DNA of 32,668 nucleotides from Kribbella turkmenica (GCF_004348725.1 NZ_SMKR01000077.1:1-32668), one strand, 5' to 3'. Positions 1 through 8,055 are shown, counted from the first letter of the stretch. The notes: generated from the sequence alone by a model not told the origin. Made by a program: numbers and translations.

Positions 1-429
1 CCCACGCTGCCGGGGATGACCGACATCGAGTCCGACATGGCCGACCTGTGGTCGACCTCGATCACCACCACCAGCCACCCGATCCAGCGCATCCGGGACA
101 AACTCCGGGCCGAAGGCATCCTGTCCGCCGCCCAGCTGCGTGAGGCCCCCAACGGCAGCCGGGTCCGGGTCGCCGGGGTGGTCACCCATCGGCAGCGCCC
201 GGCGACCGCCTCCGGGGTCACCTTCATGAACATCGAGGACGAGACCGGGATGGCCAACGTCGTCGTCACCGTCGGCTGCTGGCACCGCCACGCCACCGTC
301 GCCCGCACCGCCGGCGCCCTCATCATCCGCGGCCGCGTCGAACGTGCAGGCGAGGTCACCAACCTGTCCGCCGAACACCTCGAACGCCTCCCCCTGGCCG
401 CCAGAACCACCTCCCGCGACTTCCGCTGA
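1..429 (+). CDS. dnaE2: Error-prone DNA polymerase DnaE2, C-terminal end (partial)
   Basis: The frame is open from base 1, so the gene begins before the window and only the last 142 codons are seen; the family is usually about 1,050-1,100 residues. The piece is the C-terminal OB-fold region of the DnaE2 class of C-family polymerases. It has the run VTHRQRPATASGVTF followed by IEDETGM, and it ends in SRDFR, the usual terminus of this family. DnaE2 does translesion synthesis after DNA damage, in mycobacteria together with ImuA' and ImuB; neither is in view. The catalytic PHP and palm domains lie outside the window, so their integrity cannot be judged. The stop faces the stop of the next gene, 6 bases away. 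Confidence 0.93.
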   Translation, partial: PTLPGMTDIESDMADLWSTSITTTSHPIQRIRDKLRAEGILSAAQLREAPNGSRVRVAGVVTHRQRPATASGVTFMNIEDETGMANVVVTVGCWHRHATVARTAGALIIRGRVERAGEVTNLSAEHLERLPLAARTTSRDFR

Positions 430-435
430 GGGTCG

Positions 436-831
436 TCACGGCTGGGGCAGCTTGGTGTTCCAGTGGTGGAGCTGGTCGGTCAGCCAGGGGACCAGGGGAT
501 CACCGACGGCGGTGTCGATGCCGAGGTAGCGGATGCCGAGGAGGGACAGGGCGAGGAGAGCGAGGAGAAGCCCGAGCACGTTCAGGGCGCTGCCGGCGAC
601 GTCGGCGCGGTGGGTGCTGACGAGGCCGACCAAACCGGCCAGGACGGCGAGGGCGCCGAACACGAGGGAGACGCCGAACAGGAGCGAGAACATTGACGTG
701 AGCACCGCTCCGAGGCCGCACACCAGCGCCGTCTCGGCAGCGGCGGACATCCGTGCCCGCGGCGCCGGCGACTCGTCGAGTAGTTGCTCCAGCCCCACAT
801 CGCCTCGAGGGCTGTGCCCGTACGTGGCCAT
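436..831 (-). CDS. Small integral membrane protein, unknown function
   Basis: This is a 131-residue protein with a hydrophilic N-terminus (about residues 1-33), then two or three hydrophobic segments at about 34-56, 57-72 and 80-100, and a short polar tail. The layout resembles small DUF4190-like actinobacterial membrane proteins, but no diagnostic motif is visible. The start is placed at the ATG at 831 because a TAGCCT hexamer sits exactly 6 nt upstream. That is the arrangement expected of a leaderless transcript. The gene converges on dnaE2 and is divergent from the SRPBCC gene. Function is not known. Confidence 0.75.
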   Translation of the reverse strand: MATYGHSPRGDVGLEQLLDESPAPRARMSAAAETALVCGLGAVLTSMFSLLFGVSLVFGALAVLAGLVGLVSTHRADVAGSALNVLGLLLALLALSLLGIRYLGIDTAVGDPLVPWLTDQLHHWNTKLPQP

Positions 832-837
832 GTCTCC

Positions 838-843
838 AGGCTA
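838..843 (-). promoter_or_regulatory. Putative -10 hexamer of a leaderless transcript
   Basis: On the minus strand TAGCCT (TANNNT pattern) is followed by 6 nt and then the ATG of the small membrane protein, so the predicted first transcribed base is the A of ATG. A TTGACC lies upstream, but about 21 nt from the hexamer, which is longer than ideal for a -35. Confidence 0.45.
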
Positions 844-929
844 AGCCGTGAACCGCCTCCGGACGGTCAACCTCCGGTCACGAAACGGCCGCCGATCGGG
901 GCGTACTGTCGATGGTGAGGGGAGGAACG

Positions 930-1370
930 ATGGCAGTCGACGTTCTCACCGAGGTCGTCATCGACCGGCCGCTGCGGGTGGTGGCGGACTATGTCGCCGA
1001 TCCGGCCAACGCGCCCGAGTGGTACACGAACATCGAGTCGGTCGAGTGGCGCACCGGGCCACCGGTCGCGGTCGGATCGCGACTGGACTTCGTCGCCCAC
1101 TTCCTCGGCCGCCGGATCGCGTACACGTACGAGATCGCCGAGTTCGTCGAGCACGAGCGGCTGGTGATGCGGACCGCGCAGGGACCGTTCCCGATGGAGA
1201 CGAGTTACCGGTGGTCCGCGCCGGACACCCGGTCGACCCACATGACGCTTCGCAACCGCGGCGAACCGTCAGGCTTCGCCGGCATCGCCGCGCCGCTGAT
1301 GTCGGCCGCGATTCGCCGCGCCAACCAGAAGGACCTCAATCGCCTGAGGACCCTCCTCGAGTTCCGCTGA
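930..1370 (+). CDS. SRPBCC-family (polyketide cyclase/dehydrase-like) protein
   Basis: This is a 146-residue protein of the START/Bet v1-like SRPBCC fold. These small helix-grip proteins bind hydrophobic ligands, and no catalytic residue can be named from sequence. Typical features are the N-terminal strand VLTEVVIDRPLRVVADYVAD, the segment NAPEWYTNIESVEW, and the C-terminal helix with NRLRTLLE. An in-frame ATG exists at 912, but the ATG at 930 is preferred because GGGGAGGAA lies just before it at ribosome-binding distance. TACTGT at 904-909 could be the -10. The 3' end overlaps the convergent IMPase-like gene by 35 bases. Partner and ligand are unknown. Confidence 0.85.
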   Translation: MAVDVLTEVVIDRPLRVVADYVADPANAPEWYTNIESVEWRTGPPVAVGSRLDFVAHFLGRRIAYTYEIAEFVEHERLVMRTAQGPFPMETSYRWSAPDTRSTHMTLRNRGEPSGFAGIAAPLMSAAIRRANQKDLNRLRTLLEFR

Positions 1371-2154
1371 CCGCTCCATCCAGGTGCGGCGCGATCAGCT
1401 CGAGGAGCCGCCGGTGGGTGGTGGCGTCGGCGGCGGCGACCAGGCCGGGACCGGTGTGCAGGGGATCGCCGCGGAAGTCGGTGACGACGCCACCGGCCGC
1501 CTGGCAGAGGGCCGTGCCGGCGGTGAAATGAACGCTGTCGACGAGCGGACCGTTGGTGAGGTAGCCGGCGTGCCGGCCGACGGCGACCCAGGCGAGCGTG
1601 AGCGCGGTCGAGCAGACGCGGAGGGCGAAGGCGGCCCGGAAGGCCTCGTCGGTGAGCAGCTGCGCGCCGAGGAAGTCCTCGCCCGGAGTCGCGTCGATGT
1701 CGACGTCGACCAGCCGCGACGTCGCGGAGCACGTCGCGGGGGAGTCCGTGCCGTCCCGCCGGACGTTGACCGCGGTGCCGTCGGTCCAGAACACCTCCCC
1801 GGTCAGCGGCTGGGCGACCGCGGCGACGGTCGTGCCCGAGTCCGGCAGCGCCACGTTGACCGCGAACATCGGGGACCGAGCGGCGAAGTTGACGGTGCCG
1901 CAGAGCGGGTCGACCAGCCAGGTCCGCGCTGCCTGACCAATGGCGCCGTACTCCTCGCCGATCACCGCGTCCCCCGGCCGCAGCGACCCGATGACCTCCA
2001 GGATGGCCCGCTCCGACGCCAGGTCCGCCTCGGTGGCGAAATCGGTCGCGGACTTGGCGAAGCGGTTCACGGCGGTGCCGAACGTCGCTCGGACGACGGC
2101 CGCCCCCGCCTCGACCGCCCGGATCGCCACCTCGGCATCGGTCAGTGTGTTCAT
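1336..2154 (-). CDS. Inositol monophosphatase-family protein with altered metal-binding motifs
   Basis: The protein is about 272 residues and has the overall IMPase layout: the GEE pair (IGEEYG), the WLVDPLCGTVNF block, and a C-terminal AAGGVVTD block. In catalytic members the central block reads DPLDGTxNF and the later block contains WD. Here the second Asp of the first block is Cys, and the Asp of the WD pair aligns with His (SVHFTAG). Two of the usual Mg ligands are therefore substituted, and ordinary phosphatase activity is uncertain. The start is unclear: ATG at 2154 gives a family-like N-terminus, ATG at 2172 adds six residues, and neither has a clear ribosome-binding site. It is divergent from the LLM gene. 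Confidence 0.82.
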   Translation of the reverse strand: MNTLTDAEVAIRAVEAGAAVVRATFGTAVNRFAKSATDFATEADLASERAILEVIGSLRPGDAVIGEEYGAIGQAARTWLVDPLCGTVNFAARSPMFAVNVALPDSGTTVAAVAQPLTGEVFWTDGTAVNVRRDGTDSPATCSATSRLVDVDIDATPGEDFLGAQLLTDEAFRAAFALRVCSTALTLAWVAVGRHAGYLTNGPLVDSVHFTAGTALCQAAGGVVTDFRGDPLHTGPGLVAAADATTHRRLLELIAPHLDGAVSGTRGGSSGD

Positions 2155-2239
2155 GGCGGTATCCAACCGCATCGTTGTGAAAGCGGTTTGAAAGGCGGGC
2201 CGGGTTGGGTGGTGGCCTGACGACGAAGGAGGACCGGCG

Positions 2240-3139
2240 ATGAAGCTCGGACTGACACTGCCCAGTGGCGGCGCGGACGTGAGCCCGGAGAGTCTCGGCC
2301 AGATGGCTGAGGAGGCAGAGCGGATCGGGCTGGCGTCGGTGTGGACGTTCGAGCGGTTGCTGAACCCGGTCGACGGCGCGACCCCGATCGGCGGCGGCGA
2401 CGCCGTACCGCTGCCGGAAAGCTACGGCAGCGTGTTCGACCCGCTCGCGACCCTCGCGTATCTCGCCGCGCGGACCACGTCGATCACCCTGGGGACCTGC
2501 GTGCTCGACGCGGTCCTGCACAGCCCGGTCGTGCTGGCCCGGCGGCTCGCGACCGTCGACCGGCTGAGCGGTGGGCGGCTGCTCGCCGGTCTGGGCGTGG
2601 GCTGGATGGTCCAGGAGTACGAGGCCTCCGGCGTACCGGAGGCGCAGCGCGGGCCGCGGCTGGGGGAACACATCCGGGCGATGCGCAAGGTGTGGGGCCC
2701 GGACCCGGTCGAGCACACCGGCCGCTTCTACACGATCGCGCCGTCGTACGCCGGGCCGAAACCGGTCCGGCCGGAGGGTGTGCGTCTGCTGGCCGGCTCG
2801 ATGGCGCCGGCCGCGATCGAGCGGGCCGCCCGTCTCGGTGTCGGGCTGATCCCGATCATCATGACGTGGGAGATGTTCGACGCCGGCGTCGCCACGTTCC
2901 GGGCCGCCGCCGAGAAGGCCGGGCACGACACGCTGCCGATCATCGTCAAGGTGAACGGGACGGTCACGGCGTCGTCCAGCGATGCCCGCGGGCCGCTCAC
3001 CGGCGGCGTCGAGCAGGTGCTGGAGGACCTGGAGCGCCTCCGCGGCGCCGGCATCGACCACGTGGTCTGGACGATGGACACCGACCCCGCCGACCAGCTC
3101 GGCGTGCTGGCCGACCTGCTCCGGAAGCTGAGTAGCTGA
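2240..3139 (+). CDS. LLM-class (luciferase-like, probably F420-dependent) oxidoreductase
   Basis: This is a 299-residue bacterial-luciferase-like TIM-barrel protein. The N-terminal strand MKLGLTLPSG, the VWTFERLL segment, the TSITLGTCVL strand and the block DRLSGGRLLAGLGVGWM are hallmarks of the LLM family. In actinobacteria most members of this type use coenzyme F420 rather than FMN, and that cofactor call is inference. A strong ribosome-binding site (GAAGGAGG) precedes the ATG. The substrate cannot be told from sequence. The neighbours (IMPase-like, lipoprotein protease) do not form an operon with it, because both are on the other strand. Confidence 0.92.
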   Translation: MKLGLTLPSGGADVSPESLGQMAEEAERIGLASVWTFERLLNPVDGATPIGGGDAVPLPESYGSVFDPLATLAYLAARTTSITLGTCVLDAVLHSPVVLARRLATVDRLSGGRLLAGLGVGWMVQEYEASGVPEAQRGPRLGEHIRAMRKVWGPDPVEHTGRFYTIAPSYAGPKPVRPEGVRLLAGSMAPAAIERAARLGVGLIPIIMTWEMFDAGVATFRAAAEKAGHDTLPIIVKVNGTVTASSSDARGPLTGGVEQVLEDLERLRGAGIDHVVWTMDTDPADQLGVLADLLRKLSS

Positions 3140-3160
3140 CGGAAGGTGCGTTCCTCACGG

Positions 3161-3805
3161 TCAGCCGATGCAGGCCGGGATGCCGCCGCTGACGCCGCTG
3201 TTGAACGCGTCGGTGCGCTGTTCGGCGTTGCCGTGGTCGCTCACGTCGGTCCACGGGTAGTCGTCCGCCACGGCCGCGAGAGTCTGCGCGAGTTCCTCGG
3301 CGTCACCGGGCTCGATCGCGATCACCCCGTCCTGAGCGGCACCCTGCAGGGCGGCTCCGGCGAGGCAGTCGGCCTGCAGTTCGGCCGCGACGGAGACGAG
3401 GTCGGCTTCCAGCCGCGCCTGGATCGCGTGTCCCCACTCGTGCGCGATGATCAGGTAGACCCACGCGTCCCCGATCTGGCGGTAGCCGGCAGCCATCAGC
3501 TCTTCGTCCCAGGCGAGGTAGTCGCCCGGGCGGCAGTAGTAGGCGTTGAACGCGACCGAGGGCTGGCCTCCGCAGCGCGGGCCGTTCGTCCCCGTGTAGG
3601 CACCGGCCACCCGCGGGCCGCGGTACGGCTGGTCGAACACCCGTGGGAATCTGGTGCGCCAGAACCCGTTCACGGCGTCGACCGCCGTTCGCTCGTCGGT
3701 GGCCATCGCACTGCGATCGACAGCCGGTGCTTCGGGCTCGGCCGGAGTCGTCACGGTGCAGCCGGTGAGGAAGAAGATTCCCAGGATCAGCGCGAAGACT
3801 CTCAT
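3161..3805 (-). CDS. Lipoprotein zinc metalloprotease (neutral zinc metallopeptidase family)
   Basis: This is a 214-residue secreted lipoprotein. A short signal peptide ends in the lipobox LTGC with Cys16 as the lipidation site, so the mature protein should be anchored on the outer face of the membrane. HEWGH at residues 122-126 is the HExxH zinc site, and ELQADCLAG at about 142-150 supplies the third ligand region, as in the YpfJ-like neutral zinc metallopeptidase family. A longer in-frame extension to 4153 exists, but the ATG at 3805 is chosen. It starts the signal peptide and forms an ATGA overlap with the stop of the upstream RDD gene, implying translational coupling. No substrate is known. 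Confidence 0.88.
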   Translation of the reverse strand: MRVFALILGIFFLTGCTVTTPAEPEAPAVDRSAMATDERTAVDAVNGFWRTRFPRVFDQPYRGPRVAGAYTGTNGPRCGGQPSVAFNAYYCRPGDYLAWDEELMAAGYRQIGDAWVYLIIAHEWGHAIQARLEADLVSVAAELQADCLAGAALQGAAQDGVIAIEPGDAEELAQTLAAVADDYPWTDVSDHGNAEQRTDAFNSGVSGGIPACIG

Positions 3806-4194
3806 CGGCGCGGCCCGGTCGAGTCGGCGCGGCGGAGGAAGTCGGACGGCGGCCCGGACCGCTCGGCAGGCCGGTCGCCCCAGTCGTGGACGACCGCGGT
3901 TCCGGCGATCAGGTCGTGCGGCGCGCGGTGTTCGCGCTGGAACGCGGTGAGGACGAAGCCCGAGCCGAAGAGCGCCATGCTCAACGGTACGGCGCGCGCC
4001 CACAAGAGCGCGCGCCCAGTTCGTGGTGTGCCGCCGTGCGAGCGAGACGACGCGCAGACCGCTGATGTGCTTTCCCGGCGTCCGCCCGGCGATGCGAGAG
4101 ACCCGAAGGTGTAGGTGACGGCGTCGCCGGCCGCCGGCCGGCAGCCCGGACACGCTGACCCCACTTGACCAGCCTCAGCCCGGCACCCCTCCAT
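3802..4194 (-). pseudogene. RDD-domain membrane protein gene, N-terminally incomplete with two compensating frameshifts
   Basis: The frame ending at 3802 encodes the last part of an RDD-family protein: VTYTFGS, then HGGTPRTGRALLWARAV, a hydrophobic stretch, and HRAPHDLIAGTAVV. The family's central motif is missing from this frame. It appears in the neighbouring frame as IAGRTPGKHISGLRVVSLAR. The homology moves out of frame at about 4093-4104 and returns at about 4031-4042, so a one-base loss is offset by a one-base gain and about 21 codons read as unrelated residues. The usual N-terminal membrane helix is also absent: the codons between the ATG at 4194 and VTYTFGS are hydrophilic. The gene may be decaying or affected by sequencing errors. 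Its stop overlaps the protease start (ATGA). Confidence 0.72.
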
Positions 4195-4199
4195 GAGGT

Positions 4200-5597
4200 A
4201 TGGGTGACATCTCGCGGCACCTCGACATCTTCCTGTCCACCAGGGCGGCGATCCCGGCCGGGCTGCTCGCGGACGCCGGGCTGACGGTGGCTGACCTGAC
4301 GTACGTCGAGCTCGGGAATTTCCTGACCGACGTGTCGCAGTTCCGTGACCCGGTCGCCTACACGCTCGCACTGCCCGACGCACAGCAGCGCGAGGCCTTG
4401 GCCGAGTTCTTCCGGGAGCTCGTCTCGGGAACGACGCACGCCCTGTTCGGCGATGACGGATGCCGGCGCTCGGACGGCGTGTGGGCAGCGATCGACCCGA
4501 TTCCGGCGGCCCGGGTGACCGAGGTGTACGACGAGTTCTTCACGCAGTACTACCCGCATGAGCACGCCGATCAGCCGCCGTACGTGTGGGAGGCAAGCCA
4601 ACGATCGTCGGACCCGCTGTACCGGCCCAGCGCTCGCGGGGTGATGACCGTGGTCGACGATCACTACGTCGCCTATCTGGCTGAAGGGCTGATGGAGGTC
4701 GAGGACGACTGGCGGACGCTCGATCTGGCCGGCCGTCAGCGGCTGCTCGTGCGGCTCGGCAAACTGTTGCACGGCGTGGAGGACTGGTTCTTCCACTCGA
4801 ACGTCGCCGAACTGCTCGAGCTGGGCCCCTTCGGCCGCGAGCCGGGCGAGAGCGACGAGGACCTGCTGCGCCGGTTCGTCACCGCGACGGCGCGGCGCCG
4901 TCCGGAGTTCGTCGCCGCCGATCCGGTCGGGCTCGTCAGGCTCCGGCGGCGTCTCTATCGCCGGCTCCGCTTCCCGACGCCGGACGGAGGCACTGTTCCG
5001 GCTCTGCGGCACGCGTACCCGGGCTTCCCGACGTCGCAGGACACCGCGGACACTCTCCTGCAGGCGCTGGACGAGCTGAAGCTTCCTCCGACGGCCTTCC
5101 AGGACGGCGTGGGTGAGCTCGTGACGCAGTACGCCGTCGAGGTCCTGCAACCGCTCGTCGATGCGAGCGCGGCCGCGACGGCCGTGCTCGACGAGAAGGG
5201 CGAGATCTTCGGTCAGGCCGCGGACAACGGTGCGTTCGCGGAGGTCGTCGGCTCACACTCCCTGATGTCGAAGGACACGCCGACGTCCGAGCCGTTCTTC
5301 GAGGACGCGCGGACGCTGGCGACGGTCGCCTCGTCGATCGTCGTCGCGCTCCTGCTGCACCAGGTCGCCGTACCGGCCGGCGACCGCCCGCTCGGGTGGG
5401 ACCAGATCCTCCGTCGCCTGATTCGCTACCCGCCGCCGTCGGCCGGTTGGGAGCGTCGCGCACTGGCAGGGGAGCAGGTCCACCCCGAGTTCGCCCGGCT
5501 CGCCGAGGACACCACGAGGCCGCCCGGATGTTCACGCTCCAGGCGCAGCGAGCTGGAGGACCGCTACCGCCGACTCGCGCAGGAGCTGTCCGGCTGA
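4200..5597 (+). CDS. HET-C-like (Het-C domain) protein
   Basis: This 465-residue protein resembles the Het-C domain, first known from fungal heterokaryon incompatibility and also present in bacteria. Supporting motifs are an N-terminal LGNFLTDVSQFRDP block, the helix LLHGVEDWFFHSNVAELL at about residues 190-210, and VGSHSLMSKD at about 350-360. These match the conserved His/Asn/Glu-rich helices of the family. No signal peptide or membrane helix is obvious apart from a moderately hydrophobic segment near residues 375-390. An in-frame stop lies two codons before the ATG at 4200, which fixes the earliest start; there is no good ribosome-binding site. The biochemical role in bacteria is uncertain, with toxin or enzyme activity proposed for some homologues. 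Confidence 0.78.
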   Translation: MGDISRHLDIFLSTRAAIPAGLLADAGLTVADLTYVELGNFLTDVSQFRDPVAYTLALPDAQQREALAEFFRELVSGTTHALFGDDGCRRSDGVWAAIDPIPAARVTEVYDEFFTQYYPHEHADQPPYVWEASQRSSDPLYRPSARGVMTVVDDHYVAYLAEGLMEVEDDWRTLDLAGRQRLLVRLGKLLHGVEDWFFHSNVAELLELGPFGREPGESDEDLLRRFVTATARRRPEFVAADPVGLVRLRRRLYRRLRFPTPDGGTVPALRHAYPGFPTSQDTADTLLQALDELKLPPTAFQDGVGELVTQYAVEVLQPLVDASAAATAVLDEKGEIFGQAADNGAFAEVVGSHSLMSKDTPTSEPFFEDARTLATVASSIVVALLLHQVAVPAGDRPLGWDQILRRLIRYPPPSAGWERRALAGEQVHPEFARLAEDTTRPPGCSRSRRSELEDRYRRLAQELSG

Positions 5598-5604
5598 GCG
5601 TGTG

Positions 5605-6432
5605 TCAGGCGGAGGACTCGTTGGTCGTCGGTTGAGGCATTTCGTGGTGAGGGCGGGACTGCCAGAGGGCCCATTCGGCGCTGACGTCTCCGGCGGTGCG
5701 CAGCAGCAGCGGGAGGTAGTCGTGCAGGAGTTTCTCAGTGGTGGTCTCCGCGGCGTGCACGGTGACGTTCATGGCGGCGCGAACCGTTCCGGTGCCGTCG
5801 CGGACCGGGGCCGCGACCGAACGCACCCCCGGCGCGAGCTCCTCGTCCGCCAGGGCCCAGCCACGGGCGCGGATCTCCGTCAGTTCGTCGCGCAGCTGTT
5901 CCGCCGTTCGGCCGATGTACGGCGGAAGACCGGCGCGACTGGGTTGCGCGAGGGTGTCCGCGAGCTCGGCAGGGGACAGGGCCGCGAGCAGCACCTTGCC
6001 CTGTGAGGTCTGAGCGGCCGGGAACCGGGTGCCGATGTCGACCCGGAGCGCGATGATCTTCGGCACCGACACCCGGGCGACGTAGACGATGTCCGAGCCG
6101 TCGAGCTGGGCCATCGACGACGACTCGCCGGTCCGGCTGACGAGGGTCTCGAGGTGCGGCCGGGCGATGTCCCACAGTCCGAGGGCCCCGACGTACGCCA
6201 TGCCGAGCGTCAGCACCTTCGGCGTCAGCTGGAACGAACCGTCGGTCGACCGGACGAAGCCGAGCTCCTCGAGGGTGAGCAGGAGGCGGCGCGCGGTCGG
6301 CCGGGCCAGCCCGGCCGCGGCCGCCACCTCCGACAGCGACATGGTCCGGTGGTCGGCGTCGAAGCAGGCGAGCACGTCCAGCCCGCGAGCCAGCGACTCG
6401 ACGAAGTCCGGGCCCGCGCCGCGTCCTGCCAT
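5605..6432 (-). CDS. IclR-family transcriptional regulator
   Basis: This is a 275-residue IclR regulator. An N-terminal winged helix (about residues 15-75) includes LSEVAAAAGLARPTARRLLLTLEEL, and the C-terminal effector domain has the usual GTRFPAAQTSQGKVLLAAL and LADEELAPGVRSVAAPV blocks. The closest described groups are the PcaR/PobR-type regulators of aromatic catabolism. It lies 58 nt downstream of the amidohydrolase on the same strand and is probably co-transcribed with it, so it likely controls the divergent promoter region at 7967-8148. The ATG at 6432 is preferred; a GTG immediately before it (6435) is possible, and an AGGA lies at suitable distance. Repressor or activator cannot be told. 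Confidence 0.93.
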   Translation of the reverse strand: MAGRGAGPDFVESLARGLDVLACFDADHRTMSLSEVAAAAGLARPTARRLLLTLEELGFVRSTDGSFQLTPKVLTLGMAYVGALGLWDIARPHLETLVSRTGESSSMAQLDGSDIVYVARVSVPKIIALRVDIGTRFPAAQTSQGKVLLAALSPAELADTLAQPSRAGLPPYIGRTAEQLRDELTEIRARGWALADEELAPGVRSVAAPVRDGTGTVRAAMNVTVHAAETTTEKLLHDYLPLLLRTAGDVSAEWALWQSRPHHEMPQPTTNESSA

Positions 6433-6490
6433 CACGTCCTGCCTTCCGTCCGGCGTCCTGTCGCCGACGAGCCTACGACGCCCACCGGGC

Positions 6491-7966
6491 TCACGAGCCG
6501 GGTTCGCCGAAGATCGTGCCGCGTGCCTCCCGCGTCGACTCGGACTTGTACTCGGTGTACTGATACGGGTTGTCGAGCACCTCCTCCTCGGGCCGGTCCG
6601 GGTTCATCCCGGCGGTCCAGGCCTCGTCGCCGAGCGCCCCGCGCAGGTAGTCCACGGTGTTCTCGACGGCCCGCCGTACGGCGGGCAGGTCGGCGCCCGT
6701 CAGCTTGTTCGCGTACTTCACCACCCGGCCGTCGACCAGCACGGTGTGGACGTCGCCGCGCTGCGCCTGGAACGCCACGTGCCCGTAGGGATTGACCAGC
6801 GGGAACGACACCGGGGAGTCGTCGTTCTTGATCAGTACGACGTCCGCCTTCTTTCCCGGCTCGAGACTGCCGAGGTCGTCGCGGCCGATCGCGCGGGCGC
6901 CGCCGCGGGTCGCCCAGTCGACCACGTGCTCCGCGCGCAGATGGCTGTGGGTCACGGTGTCGCCCTTGGCGTGGGCCTCGAGGTGCTCGCGGGCCCGGTC
7001 GGCGCCGAGCGTCGTCCGCATCGCGGTGAACAGGTCGCCGCTCCACCAGACGCTGGTGTCCATCGACAGCGACACCGGGATGCCGTACCTGCGGACCTGC
7101 CAGGTGGGCGGGTAGCCCTGGCCGGCGCTCTGCTCGGACTCGGTCGAGACCGACACCGAGCCGCCGGTGGCGGCGATCCGCTGGTAGGAGTCCTCGGTCA
7201 GCGTGGCCGCGTGCACGTAGATGTTCTGCGGGGTCATGAAGCCGTTCTCGTGCATCAGCCGGATGCCGTCGTCGTTGGTCGCGCCCCACACGCCGGCGTG
7301 GGTGGTCACGCCCAGCCCGAGGTCGCGGGCCACCTCGAAGGCGGCCCGTTCGGGGAACGACGGGTCGCCGGTGACGTCGAAGGCGAGTTGCAGGCCGAGC
7401 CGGTCGTCGTCGGCGCGCAGCCGCTCCAGGAAGGCGCGGACGGACGGGTCCGCGGTCCACTCCCACGGACCGGCCTGAATGTTGCCGTAGGCAAGGACGA
7501 ACCGGCCGGGGACGGCCCGGAGCGCGTCCGCGGCGGCCTCGCCGTGGTCGACGGACTGCAGCCCGTGCGACCAGTCGACGGTGGTGGTCACCCCGGACTC
7601 CAGCGACTCCCAGGCCGACGTGAGGTTGCCGGCATGGATGTCCTCGGGACGGAAGGTCGTGCCGTGCTCGAGGTAGTACCAGACGAAGTACTGCGTCAGC
7701 GTCCAGTCGGCGCCGTACGCGCGCATCGCGGTCTGCCACATGTGCCGGTGGGTGTCGATCATCCCCGGCATCACGATCCCGCCGCGCGCGTCGATCTCCT
7801 GCGTGCCCTCGGGGGCGTCGACGGACGCGCCGACGGCCTCGATCCGGTCGTCGACCACCAGGACGTCGCCCTCGGTCAGCACCGTGTGGTTGTCGTCCAT
7901 GGTCAGCACGGTCCCGCCGCGCAGCAGGACCGGCCGGCCCGCCACCGGCGTCTCGGCAGTGGTCAT
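6491..7966 (-). CDS. Amidohydrolase-superfamily hydrolase/deaminase (ATZ/TRZ type)
   Basis: This is a 491-residue metal-dependent amidohydrolase. The N-terminal beta-sandwich is followed by VMPGMIDTHRHMW with metal ligands His73 and His75, then THAG (a later His ligand) and SLSMDTSVWW, where the Asp fits the conserved catalytic Asp. The closing LEPGKKADVVLI segment is typical of the ATZ/TRZ and SAH/8-oxoguanine deaminase group, which hydrolyse C-N or C-Cl bonds on N-heterocycles. The ATG at 7966 follows GGAGGGG; a longer frame to 8014 runs into the promoter region and is rejected. Divergent transcription with a ring-cleavage operon suggests it prepares an aromatic or heterocyclic substrate; that is inference. 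Confidence 0.88.
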   Translation of the reverse strand: MTTAETPVAGRPVLLRGGTVLTMDDNHTVLTEGDVLVVDDRIEAVGASVDAPEGTQEIDARGGIVMPGMIDTHRHMWQTAMRAYGADWTLTQYFVWYYLEHGTTFRPEDIHAGNLTSAWESLESGVTTTVDWSHGLQSVDHGEAAADALRAVPGRFVLAYGNIQAGPWEWTADPSVRAFLERLRADDDRLGLQLAFDVTGDPSFPERAAFEVARDLGLGVTTHAGVWGATNDDGIRLMHENGFMTPQNIYVHAATLTEDSYQRIAATGGSVSVSTESEQSAGQGYPPTWQVRRYGIPVSLSMDTSVWWSGDLFTAMRTTLGADRAREHLEAHAKGDTVTHSHLRAEHVVDWATRGGARAIGRDDLGSLEPGKKADVVLIKNDDSPVSFPLVNPYGHVAFQAQRGDVHTVLVDGRVVKYANKLTGADLPAVRRAVENTVDYLRGALGDEAWTAGMNPDRPEEEVLDNPYQYTEYKSESTREARGTIFGEPGS

Positions 7967-7985
7967 GATCCCCTCCAGGTTGCGC

Positions 7986-7999
7986 CGGACATACGTCCG
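7986..7999. promoter_or_regulatory. Operator-like palindrome, amidohydrolase side
   Basis: CGGAC-ATAC-GTCCG is a perfect inverted repeat with a 4-nt centre, just upstream of the amidohydrolase ribosome-binding site. Read in the direction of that gene it is CGGACgtATGTCCG. It matches the site at 8120-8133 at 12 of 14 positions. It is probably bound by the IclR regulator encoded nearby. Confidence 0.6.
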
Positions 8000-8026
8000 T
8001 ATGCCGGTCGCCACGGCGATAGCGCC

Positions 8027-8055
8027 ACTATCCGAGCGGGCCAGGACGGTGTCAA
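8027..8055 (-). promoter_or_regulatory. Putative promoter of the amidohydrolase-iclR unit
   Basis: On the minus strand TTGACA (8055-8050) and GATAGT (8032-8027) are separated by exactly 17 nt. This is close to the vegetative sigma consensus. Predicted transcription starts near 8020, which puts the operator at 7986-7999 in the early 5' leader. Confidence 0.6.

Noticed and set aside
2176-2195. LacI-like TGAAAGCGGTTTGA between the IMPase-like and LLM genes
   Set aside because: Only 5 of 7 base pairs are symmetric and the mismatches fall in key positions. It is not strong enough to call an operator.
3140-3160. Short GGAA/TTCC hairpin between the LLM gene and the lipoprotein protease gene
   Set aside because: The stem is only about 4 bp, too weak to report as a terminator.
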